Source: Sciurus carolinensis
Taxonomy: Eukaryota > Chordata > Mammalia > Rodentia > Sciuridae
Assembly: GCF_902686445.1 (NCBI RefSeq)
Contig: NC_062220.1
Location: 112,702,643-112,766,642 of the forward strand
DNA length: 64,000 bases
Reading direction: 5' to 3'
Below are positions 23,701 through 35,053 of the stretch, piece by piece. The stretch's first letter is position 1. Every line of letters starts with the position of its first letter. Both the position numbers and the translations under genes were made by a program. The notes beneath the pieces are model-generated. The model worked only from the letters and a program-made list of their open reading frames with translations. It was not told where the DNA came from and made no database searches.

Positions 23701-24184
23701 TTTAAGGACAGTTTAGTCACATTATGATGGCTGCAGCTCAATGTTCTTTCCTCATCTGGACATTTCACCTTTTAGGCCAATGGTCTGAACAAGTAATCAA
23801 AGACAGATGTTAGTCCTCTGTATGGTGGGCAGCAGAATCTAACAGTGAGAGCAGGATGGCAGGTGACTGAGGCAGCTGGAGGAGGGGTCCGTTGTTCAAA
23901 CCTGTAATTTGGAGTCAAAACAAACAGATGATTAGCTGGGGGTTGTCACTTACAATCAGGGGTTACATGTTGTCTAGACATGGCCTCAGAATCAGACCTG
24001 TGTGGCTCCCTGGCCGCCTACGTGGCAGTTGGGGGAGCCTGGTGCAATGGCTGCAGTTGGTCTAAATCAGAAACCCCACCCTGAGGGGATCATTCATTCT
24101 CTACATCAGTGGTCTCTCCCAAAAGTGAATCTGACTTTCTGCTTCTGAGGATCAATATTAGAACTGGAAAAATAAGAAATAATG
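20721..24184. other. Long unique intron 1 block
   Basis: About 3.5 kb with no repeat recognised, the longest repeat-poor block in the window. It has several overlapping 60-106-codon frames on both strands (for example 22422-22742 minus) without family resemblance. The lack of insertions makes it a reasonable place to look for conserved enhancers. Confidence 0.4.
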
Positions 24185-24330
24185 GATGTGAATACATTTG
24201 AAATGTGTTATCTTGACAGCTCTTTGTAGACTATGAAATTGCTGTCCAGAGGGCTTAATAATGGACCAAGGTCACCTGTGTAATGGCAGAGCTAGTTCTG
24301 GAATCCCCTCCTGTACACTTTTCATTACAG
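24185..24330 (-). mobile_element. MIR SINE relic (reverse)
   Basis: CCAAGGTCACCTGTGTAATG, then GCAGAGCTAGTTCTGGAATC is close to the reversed-core MIR phrase (AAGGTCACACAGCTAGTAAG, GCAGAGCCGGGATTCGAACC as remembered). Confidence 0.75.
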
Positions 24331-24612
24331 TATGCAGCCTTACAATCAAACTGCAACCACAACCCCAAACTTCTGGACTTTAGCCCTTGTCTTCTGAAAT
24401 AGGAATCAATTTTATCATGATGATCCAAAGAGAATCATCAGGAAGATTAAATTAGACTCCATAAACTCAGAATGGCCATGTAATTTTCCCTCCTAAGTTG
24501 GACAGTTTGGGGAATGAAAAAGGGGAAGACCTTTTCAGACCCTGAAATAAACAAAGGGCAAGCTATCTGGGCAGGCAGAACAGTGATTCCCACACATTTT
24601 AGAAATTTTTTC

Positions 24613-24806
24613 AGCCAGGCGTGGTGTCATACCCTGTAATCCCTGAGGCAGGAAGATTGTGAGTTCAAAGCCAGCCTCAGCAACTTGGCAAGGCCCTAAG
24701 AAATCAGCAAGATCCTGTCTCTAAATAAACTATAAAAAAGGCTGGGGATATGTCTCAGTGGTTAAGCGCCCTAGGGTTCAATCCCTGGTAACAAAAGTTA
24801 AAAAAA
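24613..24806 (+). mobile_element. B1-ID dimer SINE
   Basis: GCCAGGCGTGGTGTCATACC, GTGAGTTCAAAGCCAGCCTC and GATCCTGTCTCTAAATAAAC form the B1 part and linker. GGCTGGGGATATGTCTCAGT and AGGGTTCAATCCCTGGTAAC form the ID part. The B1 part has an internal deletion near GTAATCCCTGAGGC. Confidence 0.93.
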
Positions 24807-25569
24807 TTTTTTTTCCCAAAAGTCAAATAGGAAAGAGATCTTGTTATTTAACTCTCAGTTAAACACAAAGTTCAGTGAATTAAAACAATTTGTTTCCTAA
24901 ACATTCTGACTAATAATGACATAGTGCTGATATTGCTATGGCTATGTGTCATGGTTTTGGTGACTAAACGAGATAATGCAAGTGTTGAGTATAGTCAGAA
25001 TTCAAACTAACATGTATCATCTTAATAATTCCATGAACAGTTTCCCTGTCAATCACCTGTGCCCAGGAAATTTCCTTTTTCTTTCCCAAAGGGAATATAC
25101 AGTTGAAAACTTCCTGTGGCATGGCATGTATGTGGCAGTAGGGTGTTTTAGTTGCAATTTTCCCTCTAGAAGTGCAGTCTTAGGGGGTGGTGGTGTGGTG
25201 TGTGTGTGGTGTGGTGTGTGTGAATAATATGTTTCTGCTTTGTAGACAAATAAAAGCACTTCTTTTCACATTCCCAATATTTTTCAGTGTATCTCCTCCA
25301 TAAGGTATCGATAAGAGAAATTCATTGAGAGTTTCAATCAGTTCACTATGGGATCTAAGAACACAGCTAGCTGTTTTTGTTGAACACTCTTGCTCTATGA
25401 GTTCTTGGCACTTCAGATAAAGATATCTCTGAATATTTAGCTTTGACAAAGACATCAATGTGAATTTGATAAGAAGGAGAGCTGTGCTTGGGTTCTGGGA
25501 TTCGTGGATGTGGCTTCAACTCCCATCCAAATACCACCCATCTTTAGGAAGCAGGATGCATGCCTTCCT
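24807..25569. other. Unique intron 1 sequence with a GT-rich patch
   Basis: Contains a short irregular GGTGTG/GTGTGT tract at 25180-25222. Frames across it on both strands follow the repeat. Nothing else recognised. Confidence 0.45.
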
Positions 25570-25725
25570 GCAGTGGCCACAGGGTCACCTGGGGAGCTGT
25601 GAACACACAGTGACAGCCGCTTCCTCCTGAACATTCTGACTTCACTGGGCGGTGCACTGCTTTTGGGTAGAGGGTTTTAAAAGTTCTTCAGGTGACTCTA
25701 ATGTGTAGCCACCACAAGAAACTTT
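25570..25725 (+). mobile_element. hAT-type (MER5-like) DNA transposon relic
   Basis: GGGTCACCTGGGGAGCTGTG, ATTCTGACTTCACTGGGCGG, GAGGGTTTTAAAAGTTCTTC and AGGTGACTCTAATGTGTAGC follow the order of the non-autonomous MER5 family as remembered. Confidence 0.6.
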
Positions 25726-25754
25726 CCAAAGAGACATTAATAGCAGTTCTTTCC

Positions 25755-25780
25755 TTTTTTTTTTTTTTTTTTTTTTTTTT
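25755..25780. repeat. Poly-T tract (26 T)
   Basis: Uninterrupted T run with no SINE body attached on either side that I can recognise. Confidence 0.95.
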
Positions 25781-25804
25781 GGTCCACATTTGATGCTATT
25801 TCCA

Positions 25805-26090
25805 TTTTGGAATATTAGAAAACAAAATAGAAAAGTTTGGTATAGAAAGCAAAATCTTGGGGCTGGGGAGATAGCTCAGTCGGTAGAGTGCTTGCCTTGT
25901 AAGCACAAGGCCCTGGGTTCGATCCCCAGCACCCAAAAAAAAACCAGAAAGCAAAATCTTATATAATCTTGTCATCCAGAAACTACTACAACTAATATGT
26001 TAGTATGTAATTAGTACATGTTTTGTATCCATTAACAGCATATCCTGGGATTTTTTTCCCCATGACACTTAATATTTTAAAAGATGTTCA
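25805..26090 (-). mobile_element. Ancient L1 3' relic (reverse), split by an ID SINE
   Basis: AACAAAATAGAAAAGTTTGG before the SINE, and TCTTGTCATCCAGAAACTAC, TACATGTTTTGTATCC and ACACTTAATATTTTAAAAG after it, follow the order of a reversed L1M 3' UTR. The ID element at 25859 interrupts it. Confidence 0.5.
25859..25945 (+). mobile_element. Young ID SINE with perfect 15-bp target-site duplication
   Basis: The body starts GGGGCTGGGGAGATAGCTCA and contains box A-like TAGCTCAGTCGGTAGAG and a perfect box B GGTTCGATCCC. It ends CCAGCACCC plus a nine-A tail. The 15-bp direct repeat AGAAAGCAAAATCTT flanks it at 25844-25858 and 25946-25960 with no mismatch. Intact pol III promoter boxes and a perfect duplication mark the youngest insertion in the window. 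It is a tRNA-Ala-derived retroposon, not a tRNA gene. Confidence 0.97.
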
Positions 26091-27519
26091 ATTACTAGGG
26101 CACTCAAATTTAGACCTGTGTTGTAATAATTTAAGAGCATCAAAATATCAGCAGACTTTTCAAAAATACTAATTTTTTAGAAAAGCTATTCTAATTTTTG
26201 ATAACAAAGAAACATTGCTTTGCTGTAATTGGGGAATTCATTCTCTTCTACAGTAACTGGTCCAATACACCTTAAGTACTACTTGTTCTGTTTAGTTGTG
26301 TTTTGCTATTTTGGCATTTCAAAAAATAAATAAATAAATAAATAGATTGTTATAACCTGTAGCAGCTTTTGAAAGATGTAAGTTATATAGAAATATTAAA
26401 ACTTTGCAGCCTTTTATTTTGTATTGTGATCCTTTAAGATGACCTGAAAATTTGATTTGGTTTAAAAATATATATATTTCATCAAGATTTACTTAGATAA
26501 AAGTATAATGAAAGCGTGCCAATCAGTTCATAGGCATGATCTCTTTTTAACTGTGTTTTAGTGTTTTGATAAATAGCGATCAGTTAAATTTTATTTTACC
26601 TGTCAGAAGCATTGTAAAAATAAGCACATTGCCCACCCAAAGTAAATATTCAATCAACAGCTACTATTTGTATGAATTCCATTTAACAAATATTTATTGT
26701 CCCATATTGCATTATACTTATCATCACCTAATATTTGAGCTAGTCTGTCTTTTATAACCAGATTTTATAATTAATTGCAAGCTGGAAAAGTGACTCAGGG
26801 CAGTCATTTATTGTTATAATTTTAAGTTTTAAACAACTGGTTATATGTAGGGAGATGCATATGTACAGCCTCACTTGATAGGTATGTGAAATTTGAAACA
26901 AAAGTATTCTTAAACAAGGAAAGAGTGTTTTTTACTAATATGCTCAGTTTGGAATAGGGGCCAGAATATGAGGTTTGTGATTATTGTTTACACCTTACCA
27001 TCTGAAACCTGGAAACACATTTTAATCATGGTAGGGAAGAAAGATTCTCCTAGGAAAAGAAAGACAATAGCATAAATTCAAGAAAGACATTCATTTTATT
27101 TAAATAGTTCCGATATCCAGTGGATCCTCCAGTCTCACACTCTGAAATAATTCCAGACTCTCAGCCTTCTCTGCTTCTGCTCTGGTACAGGCTTTTGAGA
27201 TCTCCAGGCCCATGATAACTTCGCAACCCACTCCAGTCAACTTTCTGCAAACGAATCCAGTTATAGCAAGCACCTTACATTGCAGGTAACTTAGTGAGAG
27301 ACTGTCACGTATTCTGAGTGAAATTATACCTTCTGGCCTCTCATTACTCTCCCATTCCTGTATTGTGCAGGGTACCAAGAACAGCTCCTGTCTGAAAACC
27401 TAAGTTCCCACTCAGACAGCTTTCCTCATAGGGAGTAGTATCTTTCCAGAATTTTTTCAAGTAAACTTCCAATTCAGATGTAACTAAAGTTCAAAAAAGT
27501 ATACAAGCCAAAGGTATGG
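26091..27519. other. Unique AT-rich intron 1 sequence
   Basis: No large repeat recognised. A (TAAA)n microsatellite is listed separately. The 92-codon minus frame (27100-27378) has no recognised similarity. Confidence 0.45.
26322..26345. repeat. (TAAA)n microsatellite
   Basis: Five to six TAAA units after an A-run, followed by TAGATTG. Confidence 0.92.
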
Positions 27520-28365
27520 AATTTGGTGAAGATCACAAACCAATCAGCCCTTTGTAACCAGCACCCAGATCAGGAGAACAGGTCAACACCAGAATCCCAG
27601 GAGTTTCTTGTGGTTCCTTCTGAAGCCTGCTTTGCCTTCTCTTGAAGTCTAACCAAGTTAGACTTCCAGCATGTACTCCTTTGCATCTGATTTCCTCCAC
27701 TGAGCATTGTGTGTTGCAGTGTTTCCCTTTTTTTTTTGTTGTTTCATGAAGTTGTGTTTCATTCTCATTGCTGTAGAGTTCTACTACCACTGTAAGAGAA
27801 TACCAAACTGCTTTTATTCAGTCCACCACTGATGAACATTCGAGGTTGTTTCTTTTCTTTTTCTTTTTTTTCAGTGTGTGCGTGCATATTGTTGTACATG
27901 TTTCTGGTGCCTTTTTTTTTTTTTTTTTTTTGGTACTGATGATTGAACCTAAGGACCCTTAACCTCTGAGCCATATCCTTAGCTCTTTTTTATATTTTAT
28001 TTATTGACAGGGTCTTGCTAAGTTACTAGGTCCTCATTAAGTTTCTGAGACTGGCTTTGAACTTGTGATCCTCCTGCCTCAGCCTCCTGAGCCTCTGAAA
28101 TTACAGGCATGTGCCACACCATTCCTGACTTCTAATGTACTCTTGTATGCATTTCTGTTGGGTAATGAGGAGTAATATTGCTAGTTTACAGGGCACTGAT
28201 AACTTGAGTACCTATAGAAGGTATTGCCAGAAAGTTTTCCAAAGTGTTTATGGCAAAATTATGCTCCACATGCAGTATTTGAGATTTTCAGTTGCCCTGA
28301 ATCTTTTCAACTTTAGATATTGTCTGACTTCTTGATCGTAGCTGTTCTGATGAGTGTGGTCCCTG
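27520..28365 (-). mobile_element. Ancient L1 3' region (reverse), interrupted by a B1-ID dimer
   Basis: On the plus strand AACCAGCACCCAGATCAGGA, CCACTGATGAACATTCGAGG, TGTTGTACATGTTTCTGGTG, then after the SINE CTGTTGGGTAATGAGGAGTA, GTTTTCCAAAGTGTTTATGG and TATTGTCTGACTTCTTGATC. This is the reversed layout of an L1M element. The order continues across the SINE, which shows that the SINE inserted later. Confidence 0.7.
27911..28129 (-). mobile_element. B1-ID dimer SINE (reverse), nested in an old L1
   Basis: A T20 tail, GGTACTGATGATTGAACCTA, GAGCCATATCCTTAGCTC, the linker TTTATTTATTGACAGGGTCT, TTTGAACTTGTGATCCTCCT and ATTACAGGCATGTGCCACAC. Confidence 0.93.
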
Positions 28366-30364
28366 AAAATCAAATGACTAGAATTCGCCACCATCCTAAA
28401 TTCATAAAGATAGCTTTAATGCCAAAGAGTTAGAAAGAGTCCCTGAACTTCCAGTATACAAGTCATGGAGCCCAGCAAAGGGCTTTAATACTACTTAGGT
28501 CTTGCTAATTGCATAACTAGATATCTCAGAGTCTCAGTTTCTCCTTTGTATAATTGGAGGTAAACAACAGAATAGAGTGAAGATTAAATGACATAATGTC
28601 TGAAAACTGCAAACTGGAGGCCTACTGTATTTGGTAATGGTTTATTCTTTATACCCACTCCCTAAAGATTGTTCTCTATTTTTTTTAGGCACAAATTTGT
28701 ACAGAAAAGCTTGCTTCCTCTTTGAAAGCAAGAGGGTTTGTATGGGTATGGTTTGCAATCAGCCAAGGATGATGAGATAATATACAATCCCTTTGACTTT
28801 GTCCTCTTCCTAGATATTATGAATTTTCATAGTTTTCCCAGGGCCATTCATAACATCATAGAGAGACACTTAGAAGAGCACTTGGAACTCATCCAGCCCA
28901 CACATGTACTTCGTGAAAACCCAGAGAGGTCAACTGGCTTTTCAAGACCTCATAGGTAACTTGTGGTATGGGTATAGCCAGAATTCAGACCCCTCTTTTT
29001 TAATTCTAGTAATTCTTTGTACAGTGTTTGATACCTCTAATAATTAAGGCATAAATCTATGTTTTAAGCAGTAACAAAAGAAAATAATTTCTGACCTATG
29101 CAGTATTGTAAGCAATGAGAAAAATTTCAGGTTGTTTACAATAAAACCTAAAGACTGCTACACAATCTTTCAAATGGATGACATTCATCACATGAAGGGA
29201 AACTTACTATATTTTCATGCAAATGGTTTATCAGGTGGGACAGGGATGTAGTTAAAAGTTTTCTTGCTAACTTTTGGGTCAGTAAATGTTTGTTGAATGG
29301 ATGCATAAAAGGATGAGATCTGATAGTGCCCAATGAAAGATGTCACAGTCTAGCAGGGCGGGGCATCTTTGGGAAACCCCCACTATGTAACTCCCACATT
29401 CAGTTACAGTTAAGCTACAAAAAGAAAGAAAGCAACCTGTCAAGTAGAATGACTTTTGACCTTGGCTACTGTCACTAAGGGGACAACTCTGAAAGATGGG
29501 TGAATTCCGCCAGGGAACATGGCTCTTCCCTATTTAACAGACCTCTGCAAAATAATTCAAGGCAGCTGTAATAGGCCTCTTGCAGAGAGCAAGCAGGGAC
29601 AGCATTCTTATGCTTATCCAAGAGCATTTTGCAGAATGCCCTCTATAGAGCGTTAAGGAAGACTGTGTGAATTTTTGCATTTGTACATGTGTGTGAAGTA
29701 GTGATTGTGAATGATATAGACAGAGCTGTAGGAAGGGTGCATTTGAGATTTCAGAAGTTTCCAAAGACTGGATTTCACAGGCAGAGAAACTGAGAATTCA
29801 GTGCAGTTAGAATCTCAGTGCTGGCGCCAAATAGGCTGAGGTTAGTTTCAGACTTGTACCTGTGCAGAAATGGGCCTTTGAAAAAGAACAAAGAAGAGAA
29901 TCTGGACAGCCTACAACTGACACTTCCCAGACTCAGCACATTGGTCAATCCCATGAAGTAAGAAACTTGTAGAATTACTTTGTAATTCTATTTTTCATTC
30001 TTGGTATTTTTTAAAGTTTCTGGTAAAAGTTAATGTTTTATTTGTGAGTGCTTCAGCTTTTTTTCATAAAATGCATAAAGGGGAAATCAAACAGCATTAC
30101 CCTATGTAAATTTATGATTACACAAATGGTATGCCTTGACTCCATGTACAAACAGAGAAACAACATGTATCCCATTTGTTTACAATTAAAAAAAATGCAT
30201 AAAGGGAAATTACCACTCCAGGGTTTAAGTGGAAATACTGGAGCAAAGTAAGCGCGGTGGGTACCTGGAGACACCAATGTAAAAACAGGAGAAAAAGCAG
30301 GTGAGCACATCTCTGAATGACTCCTATCCTGGCTGCTTGGTAGATGCATCACCTTTGGGTTAGT
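28366..30364. other. Mostly unique intron 1 sequence
   Basis: Apart from the MIR relic at 28505-28620, the only hint is CAGTAAATGTTTGTTGAATG at 29280-29299, a phrase typical of L2/MIR 3' ends. A near-identical 18-19-bp direct repeat (AAATGCATAAAGGG...) occurs at 30068-30086 and 30193-30210. Confidence 0.45.
28505..28620 (+). mobile_element. MIR SINE relic
   Basis: GAGTCTCAGTTTCTCCTTTG, TATAATTGGAGGTAA and GTGAAGATTAAATGACATAA follow the MIR central order. Confidence 0.65.
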
Positions 30365-30480
30365 CATTCAGCAAACACAGGTCAACCCTCACCATGCAAC
30401 AGTCATCTGACTGCACTGGTGGAAGCGAGTTGAATAGACTCCACTCCTGCCCTCCAGAAATGTCATGTCCCCCTGCACTT
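30365..30480 (-). mobile_element. Possible L2 LINE relic (reverse)
   Basis: ATTCAGCAAACACAGGTCAA, CATGCAACAGTCATCTGACT and CTCCTGCCCTCCAGAAATGT resemble the reversed L2 3' region, but the match is weak. Confidence 0.35.
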
Positions 30481-30934
30481 AACAAGTAAATCAGTTCTTC
30501 AGAGTCCCAGGATAAACCTAGGGGCCGAGAGGATAGCCACAGTTTGCTGATCCTTAGGAAAGTACCCCAGGCCAGATGATCTGTGCTGAATGCTAAAGGG
30601 TGACCAAAGGAGGAGACTTCTGATTTAAAGTCCCAGACAGCCTAAATGCTTCCCCAAACCTTCCCCATTACTGTTTGCTCAGTACCAAACTAGTGGGGAA
30701 ATTGGTTACTTTACTTAAAAGAGTCAAGTTAGAAAGGTAGAGTTTTACTGTAAAAGTAAGTTTTAAAAATGTTTTATATTTTCAATAAATCCTCCCTTCC
30801 CTTGGAAGTCAAGAAGGTATCAAGTAAACACGAAACTCTTACTTCATTTTACAATTAAAGTATAGTTGTCATTACAAGGAAAGAAAAAATCTGAATCTGA
30901 TAAGAATAGGAATGCTGTAAATTCAGGGTTTGGG
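30481..30934. other. Unique intron 1 sequence
   Basis: No repeat, coding frame or regulatory motif was recognised. Confidence 0.45.
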
Positions 30935-31028
30935 GGTTTTGTTTTTGTTTTTCAGTGCTAAAGGGATCCAATGCAGGACCTTATGTATAGTTGACATGTG
31001 CTTTACTACTGAGCTACATCCCCAGCCC
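30935..31028 (-). mobile_element. ID SINE (reverse), diverged
   Basis: (TTTTTG) tail, TTCAGTGCTAAAGGGATCCA, TGTGCTTTACTACTGAGCTA and CATCCCCAGCCC, the reverse complement of an ID element with several substitutions. Confidence 0.88.
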
Positions 31029-32459
31029 TAAATTTACTTTTAATTAATACTTACTGGCCTTATGAAATAGTTCTCTAATAATGTACTGAGTACTTTTTTT
31101 CTCCATGCAAAGTGTGTTTCATGGCAACAAGTTCCTTTCCCAAGAGATGTGACACAGTGACAGACTCAGAATTGAATGTCAGTCTCCCCCTTGTCTGAGA
31201 CAATAGGAAGGATATGACCTAAGTGCCTGATACCAACACAACCTTTGGGCATTTAAAAAATATATGGAAAAAAATGTTGGCTCTGAAGGTGTACACCTCC
31301 CACAACTGCTTACTATCTGAAACTAGAATTCAATGCAATACAGCAATGGTCTTTTCCCAGCAGATGTTGTGAAAAAAGCTGCCACTGTGAATCTTGCTTC
31401 CCTGTATTCTGTTTGAATTTGTAATATCTCTGTTCTAACCAGGGCATGGAAACTCATCTAGGAAACATTCAGGAAATTGATCACTATGACCTCTTTGGAG
31501 CTTATCTAGTCCATACCTTTAGCTCTTATCTAACTTGACCTTTTTTGCAACATCTGAGGAACGTGGTTGTCTGCTTCAGTCTTCATGTGATGCTCCTGTG
31601 ACCCACCTCCTTCTGATTCTCAGATCTCCATGATCTCTCCTTACCAATGTCTGTGAAAGGTCTTTCCTGTTCTAATGACAGGGTTCTATTGCCAAAGGTG
31701 ACCGCTGTTACTCTTTTACCCTTCCAATACCTATGCATTATCATCACCTGGAGCATGTTAAAATGCAGAAGCTCAGGTCTGTTCACAACTTCAGAATCTG
31801 TATTTTTACAAAATCCCAGGTAATTCATATACCCTTTAGAGTTTGAAAAGCACTGATCTGATGAGCTCCTAATGTATTAATATTGCTGAGACCAGTGTTC
31901 TAATTGGGCAGCCAAACCTAAGTGGAGAATCTTTTTGCTTCCCACTGGGGCTGGAATAGGTGATTATTTTTCAATTTATCTGTTACATTACTGTGACTCT
32001 CTAAGAATTGAAATGCTACCCTCCCTGGCAAGAGTACAATTACCAGGATGATGCCTTATAGTCTCCAGTAGTACTCTAGAGAAGCCTTGCTCTAAGGCAC
32101 AGAGGACACTGCCTCATCCTTTATGGATCATGCTTGTCTATCTATGTGGGAATGGCCAAAAAGAGCTTTTTGTAACCAGTTTCTACTTCCTAGTATTTTA
32201 TATGAATAACTCTTCTTAGTACTTGTAATTGAGCAAATTTATTAATGACATTGAAGTATTTACTTGGTTTGATAAATAATCACTTCCATTCTTTCATTCA
32301 AAAGTTATTCCCTTGAATAGAGAAAAGAATGTACTACAACAATGAAGACATTTATGTGGGGATGACCCATCTATAAAAGCATTGTACATATTTTCCTTTT
32401 CAATCAGCCAATGAATGGTGGTGTGAGACTTTCACCTGCAGTATTTAGGATCTCTCTTC
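31029..32459. other. Mostly unique intron 1 sequence
   Basis: Holds one MER5-like relic (31732-31855). The 81-codon minus frame 31583-31828 overlaps that relic and is not a gene. Confidence 0.45.
31732..31855 (+). mobile_element. hAT-type MER5 DNA transposon relic
   Basis: GCATTATCATCACCTGGAGC, ATGTTAAAATGCAGAAGCTC, TCAGAATCTGTATTTTTAC and TCCCAGGTAATTCATATACC end in GTTTGAAAAGCACTG. The order matches MER5A as remembered. Confidence 0.8.
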
Positions 32460-32572
32460 CTTCCTGGACTGTCAGCTGAATGAGCACAAAACCCTTTCAC
32501 CTCTCCATCAACAAGCACAGGGCCTGTCATATATGAGGGGCTCATAAATACTCCATGAATAATGAACTTATT
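32460..32572 (+). mobile_element. L2 LINE 3' end relic
   Basis: TGGACTGTCAGCTGAATGAG, CAAGCACAGGGCCTGTCATA and GGGGCTCATAAATACTCCAT resemble the L2 3' terminus. Confidence 0.65.
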
Positions 32573-34430
32573 AGTTTTTCTTGGGACATTGACACATCTT
32601 AAAATATTTGGAGTGGAGATTGTTCATAAGGCTGCATGTTATTATTGTGTTTTCTACTGGTTACAGTATCAACAGACTTAAAGGACATTATTAATATTTC
32701 TTGTACGAAGAAATGTTGATGGAAATGAGTCAAATGGCATTAAGGTTAGAAACTCACCAGGTGTCATTTTTGGGAGATGAGATAATGCTGTTTTCTGGTA
32801 GAGCAAATGTCCTGTTTTGTTGCAAGTTAGGACTTTGCTGGACTGGTTTACAGGGCCAGGGGGAAAGAGATAAGTAGATCTTCTAGTGAGAGGTCATCTG
32901 TTTTGAAAGGCTGGAAGATTCCATGAACTAAATCCAAGTGTTACAACACAGGGAAATGTTTCAGACGGTGTAGGGTAATGAAATCTCCAATTTAACATTT
33001 AAAAAAAAATCTTCCTGCTCTCCTCTTTGGAAATCCCCCATACCATCCAAACTCAGTGATTAGATGTTTACGGCTGTAAATGGAATTGGAGATAAAACCC
33101 TGATACCAAAGAGAAAGTAAACTTTTTTCCACAGAGGTTCACAGGCAAAGGCTGCTCCCCTCTTCTTGTGTTTCTCTGCTTTCAGAAGCCATTCCGTAGG
33201 AAGAGTGAAAAATGGACACTCCTGCTCTTCAGACAAACACCATGTGTCCTTTCTGTGGTGTTAAGCATTTCCTTTTTTTTTTCTTTTTTAATAACAGCCA
33301 CAGTAATTAGAAAAATATCTTGTGCATCTTCATATTGTCCTTGGTGGGAGGAGCCAAAAGGTCCTACCCTATAAGAGATTTTCTTGATCCTAATAACCAT
33401 GGTGCCATGTTTTCTGCGTCCCTGCCTCCTTCTCCATTCCTTTTCCTAATTCTGACCTGCTGTTGCTTTCTTTCTCACCAGTGGAACTCCTGTTTTGGAG
33501 AATTACTGTTATACACAGTCTAGAAATACCCCACATGGCACAATGGGTGGTTTTTGTCTTTTGATTCATATTACCAACTTTCCTGGGTAACTTCCACTAA
33601 GAGAAGTTAATATTATAAGAACACTCTTCTTAAAGTTCAATACACTGAACTTTAGATTATCATTAATTTAATCTTGAACAAATATATTCAGCATCTTTGT
33701 GTGATAGTGACCTGGACTGAGAATCGGGGGCATCTACTTGGGGTTCCTTCAATATAGGGTGCTCTTTCCTGTTCAGTTCCAACTGTGCATCTGATTACAG
33801 TCATTTCAGACCTGCAGAGTCTGGTGTCTCTCTTGAAATCACATTAGGGATCCTTCATTAGTTCTTTACCCCTCAAAAGGGATTTGGAGGGGGAATCAGA
33901 GTCCACCTTCTGGAAGGAAATGGTAAAAATGTACTGTGTCTTTATGAAACAAGAAGAGTGCTCATAGCCCTTAATGTACCTAAAAAACTCCACTTCTGAA
34001 ATCTTAAACACCACATTACTATCTTACCTCCTATCTTTCTCATTAACCCAGATTTATTCATGGAGCATGCTAGTCCTCAGTTGTTTTTATCCATGAATAA
34101 ATGTGAGTCTTTATATAGCAACTCCCATCCCTTCTCACTCCCTCTTTTTAACCATCCTCCATGACATAGTCTCACATCATCAGTGCCTTCTCATTCCCCT
34201 TTCACTACCCCAGCCTAGAAAGGCCCACACCTGAAACAGTACATATCCACCGTAGAGGAATCACTGGTTTATTTATCTGTCTGTGCCATTTACAGTGAGT
34301 TCTTTTCAGTTCAGAGGCTGTGTACAGTCGTCTTGTGTTCAGTAAATGACTGATCAATATAGGAATTGATTAATGGTTTACAGTAGTACAACCTCCAATG
34401 GAAAAAGATTTCATCAAAATAATCCACATA
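32573..34430. other. Mostly unique intron 1 sequence
   Basis: TTATTTATCTGTCTGTGCCA to GTGTTCAGTAAATGACTG (34260-34360) may be an L2 3' remnant. The rest, including the frames near 33168-33523, has no recognised identity. Confidence 0.4.
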
Positions 34431-34441
34431 GTGGGTTATTT

Positions 34442-35042
34442 CATTTTGCATATTTTATTGGTGCATAATAAGTATACATAATAGGATTTGTTGGCACATG
34501 TGTATACATGCACACAATATAACAATATAATTTGGTCATTATTGTTCTCCAGTATTTCCCCTTCCCTGCCTCCACTCCCCCTGGTCCTCTTCCTCTATAC
34601 TACTGATCTTTTATCTGTTTATGAGAGATTCCCCCACACCTTTTTTTTTTTCTTCTAACTTCTACACATGAGAGAACACATACTTGACTTTCTGAGTTCA
34701 GCTTATTTTGCTTAGCAGAGTGCTTCCATGTTCCATTCATTTTCCTGAAAATGACATAATTTTATCTTATTTATGGCTGAATAAAACTTCATTTTGTGTA
34801 TATAGTACACATTCTTTATCCAGTCATCCATTGATGGACATTTAGGCTGGCTTCATAATTTGACCCTTGTGAATTGTGCTGCTATAAATGTGGGTATGCA
34901 TGTATCACCATAGTATGCTGACTTTAATTCTTTAGGATAGATACTGAGGAGTGGTAAAGCTGGGTCATATGGTGGTTTCAGGTCTAGTGTTTTAAGGAAT
35001 ATCCATACTGATTTTCATAGTAATTGTACCAATTTACAATTG
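34442..35042 (-). mobile_element. 5'-truncated L1 3' end (reverse) with target-site duplication
   Basis: About 600 bp of L1 3' sequence read on the minus strand. Plus-strand phrases in order are TTTTATTGGTGCATAATAAG, CCTCCACTCCCCCTGGTCCT, TTTCCTGAAAATGACATAAT, CATCCATTGATGGACATTTA and AGTATGCTGACTTTAATTC. The direct repeat GTGGGTTATTT lies at both edges (34431-34441 and 35043-35053). It has the same organisation as the 3' end of the larger L1 at 17113. Confidence 0.88.
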
Positions 35043-35053
35043 GTGGGTTATTT

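Noticed and set aside
25859..25945. tRNA-Ala gene
   Set aside because: It has tRNA-like promoter boxes, but an A-tail and target-site duplication show a retroposed ID SINE.
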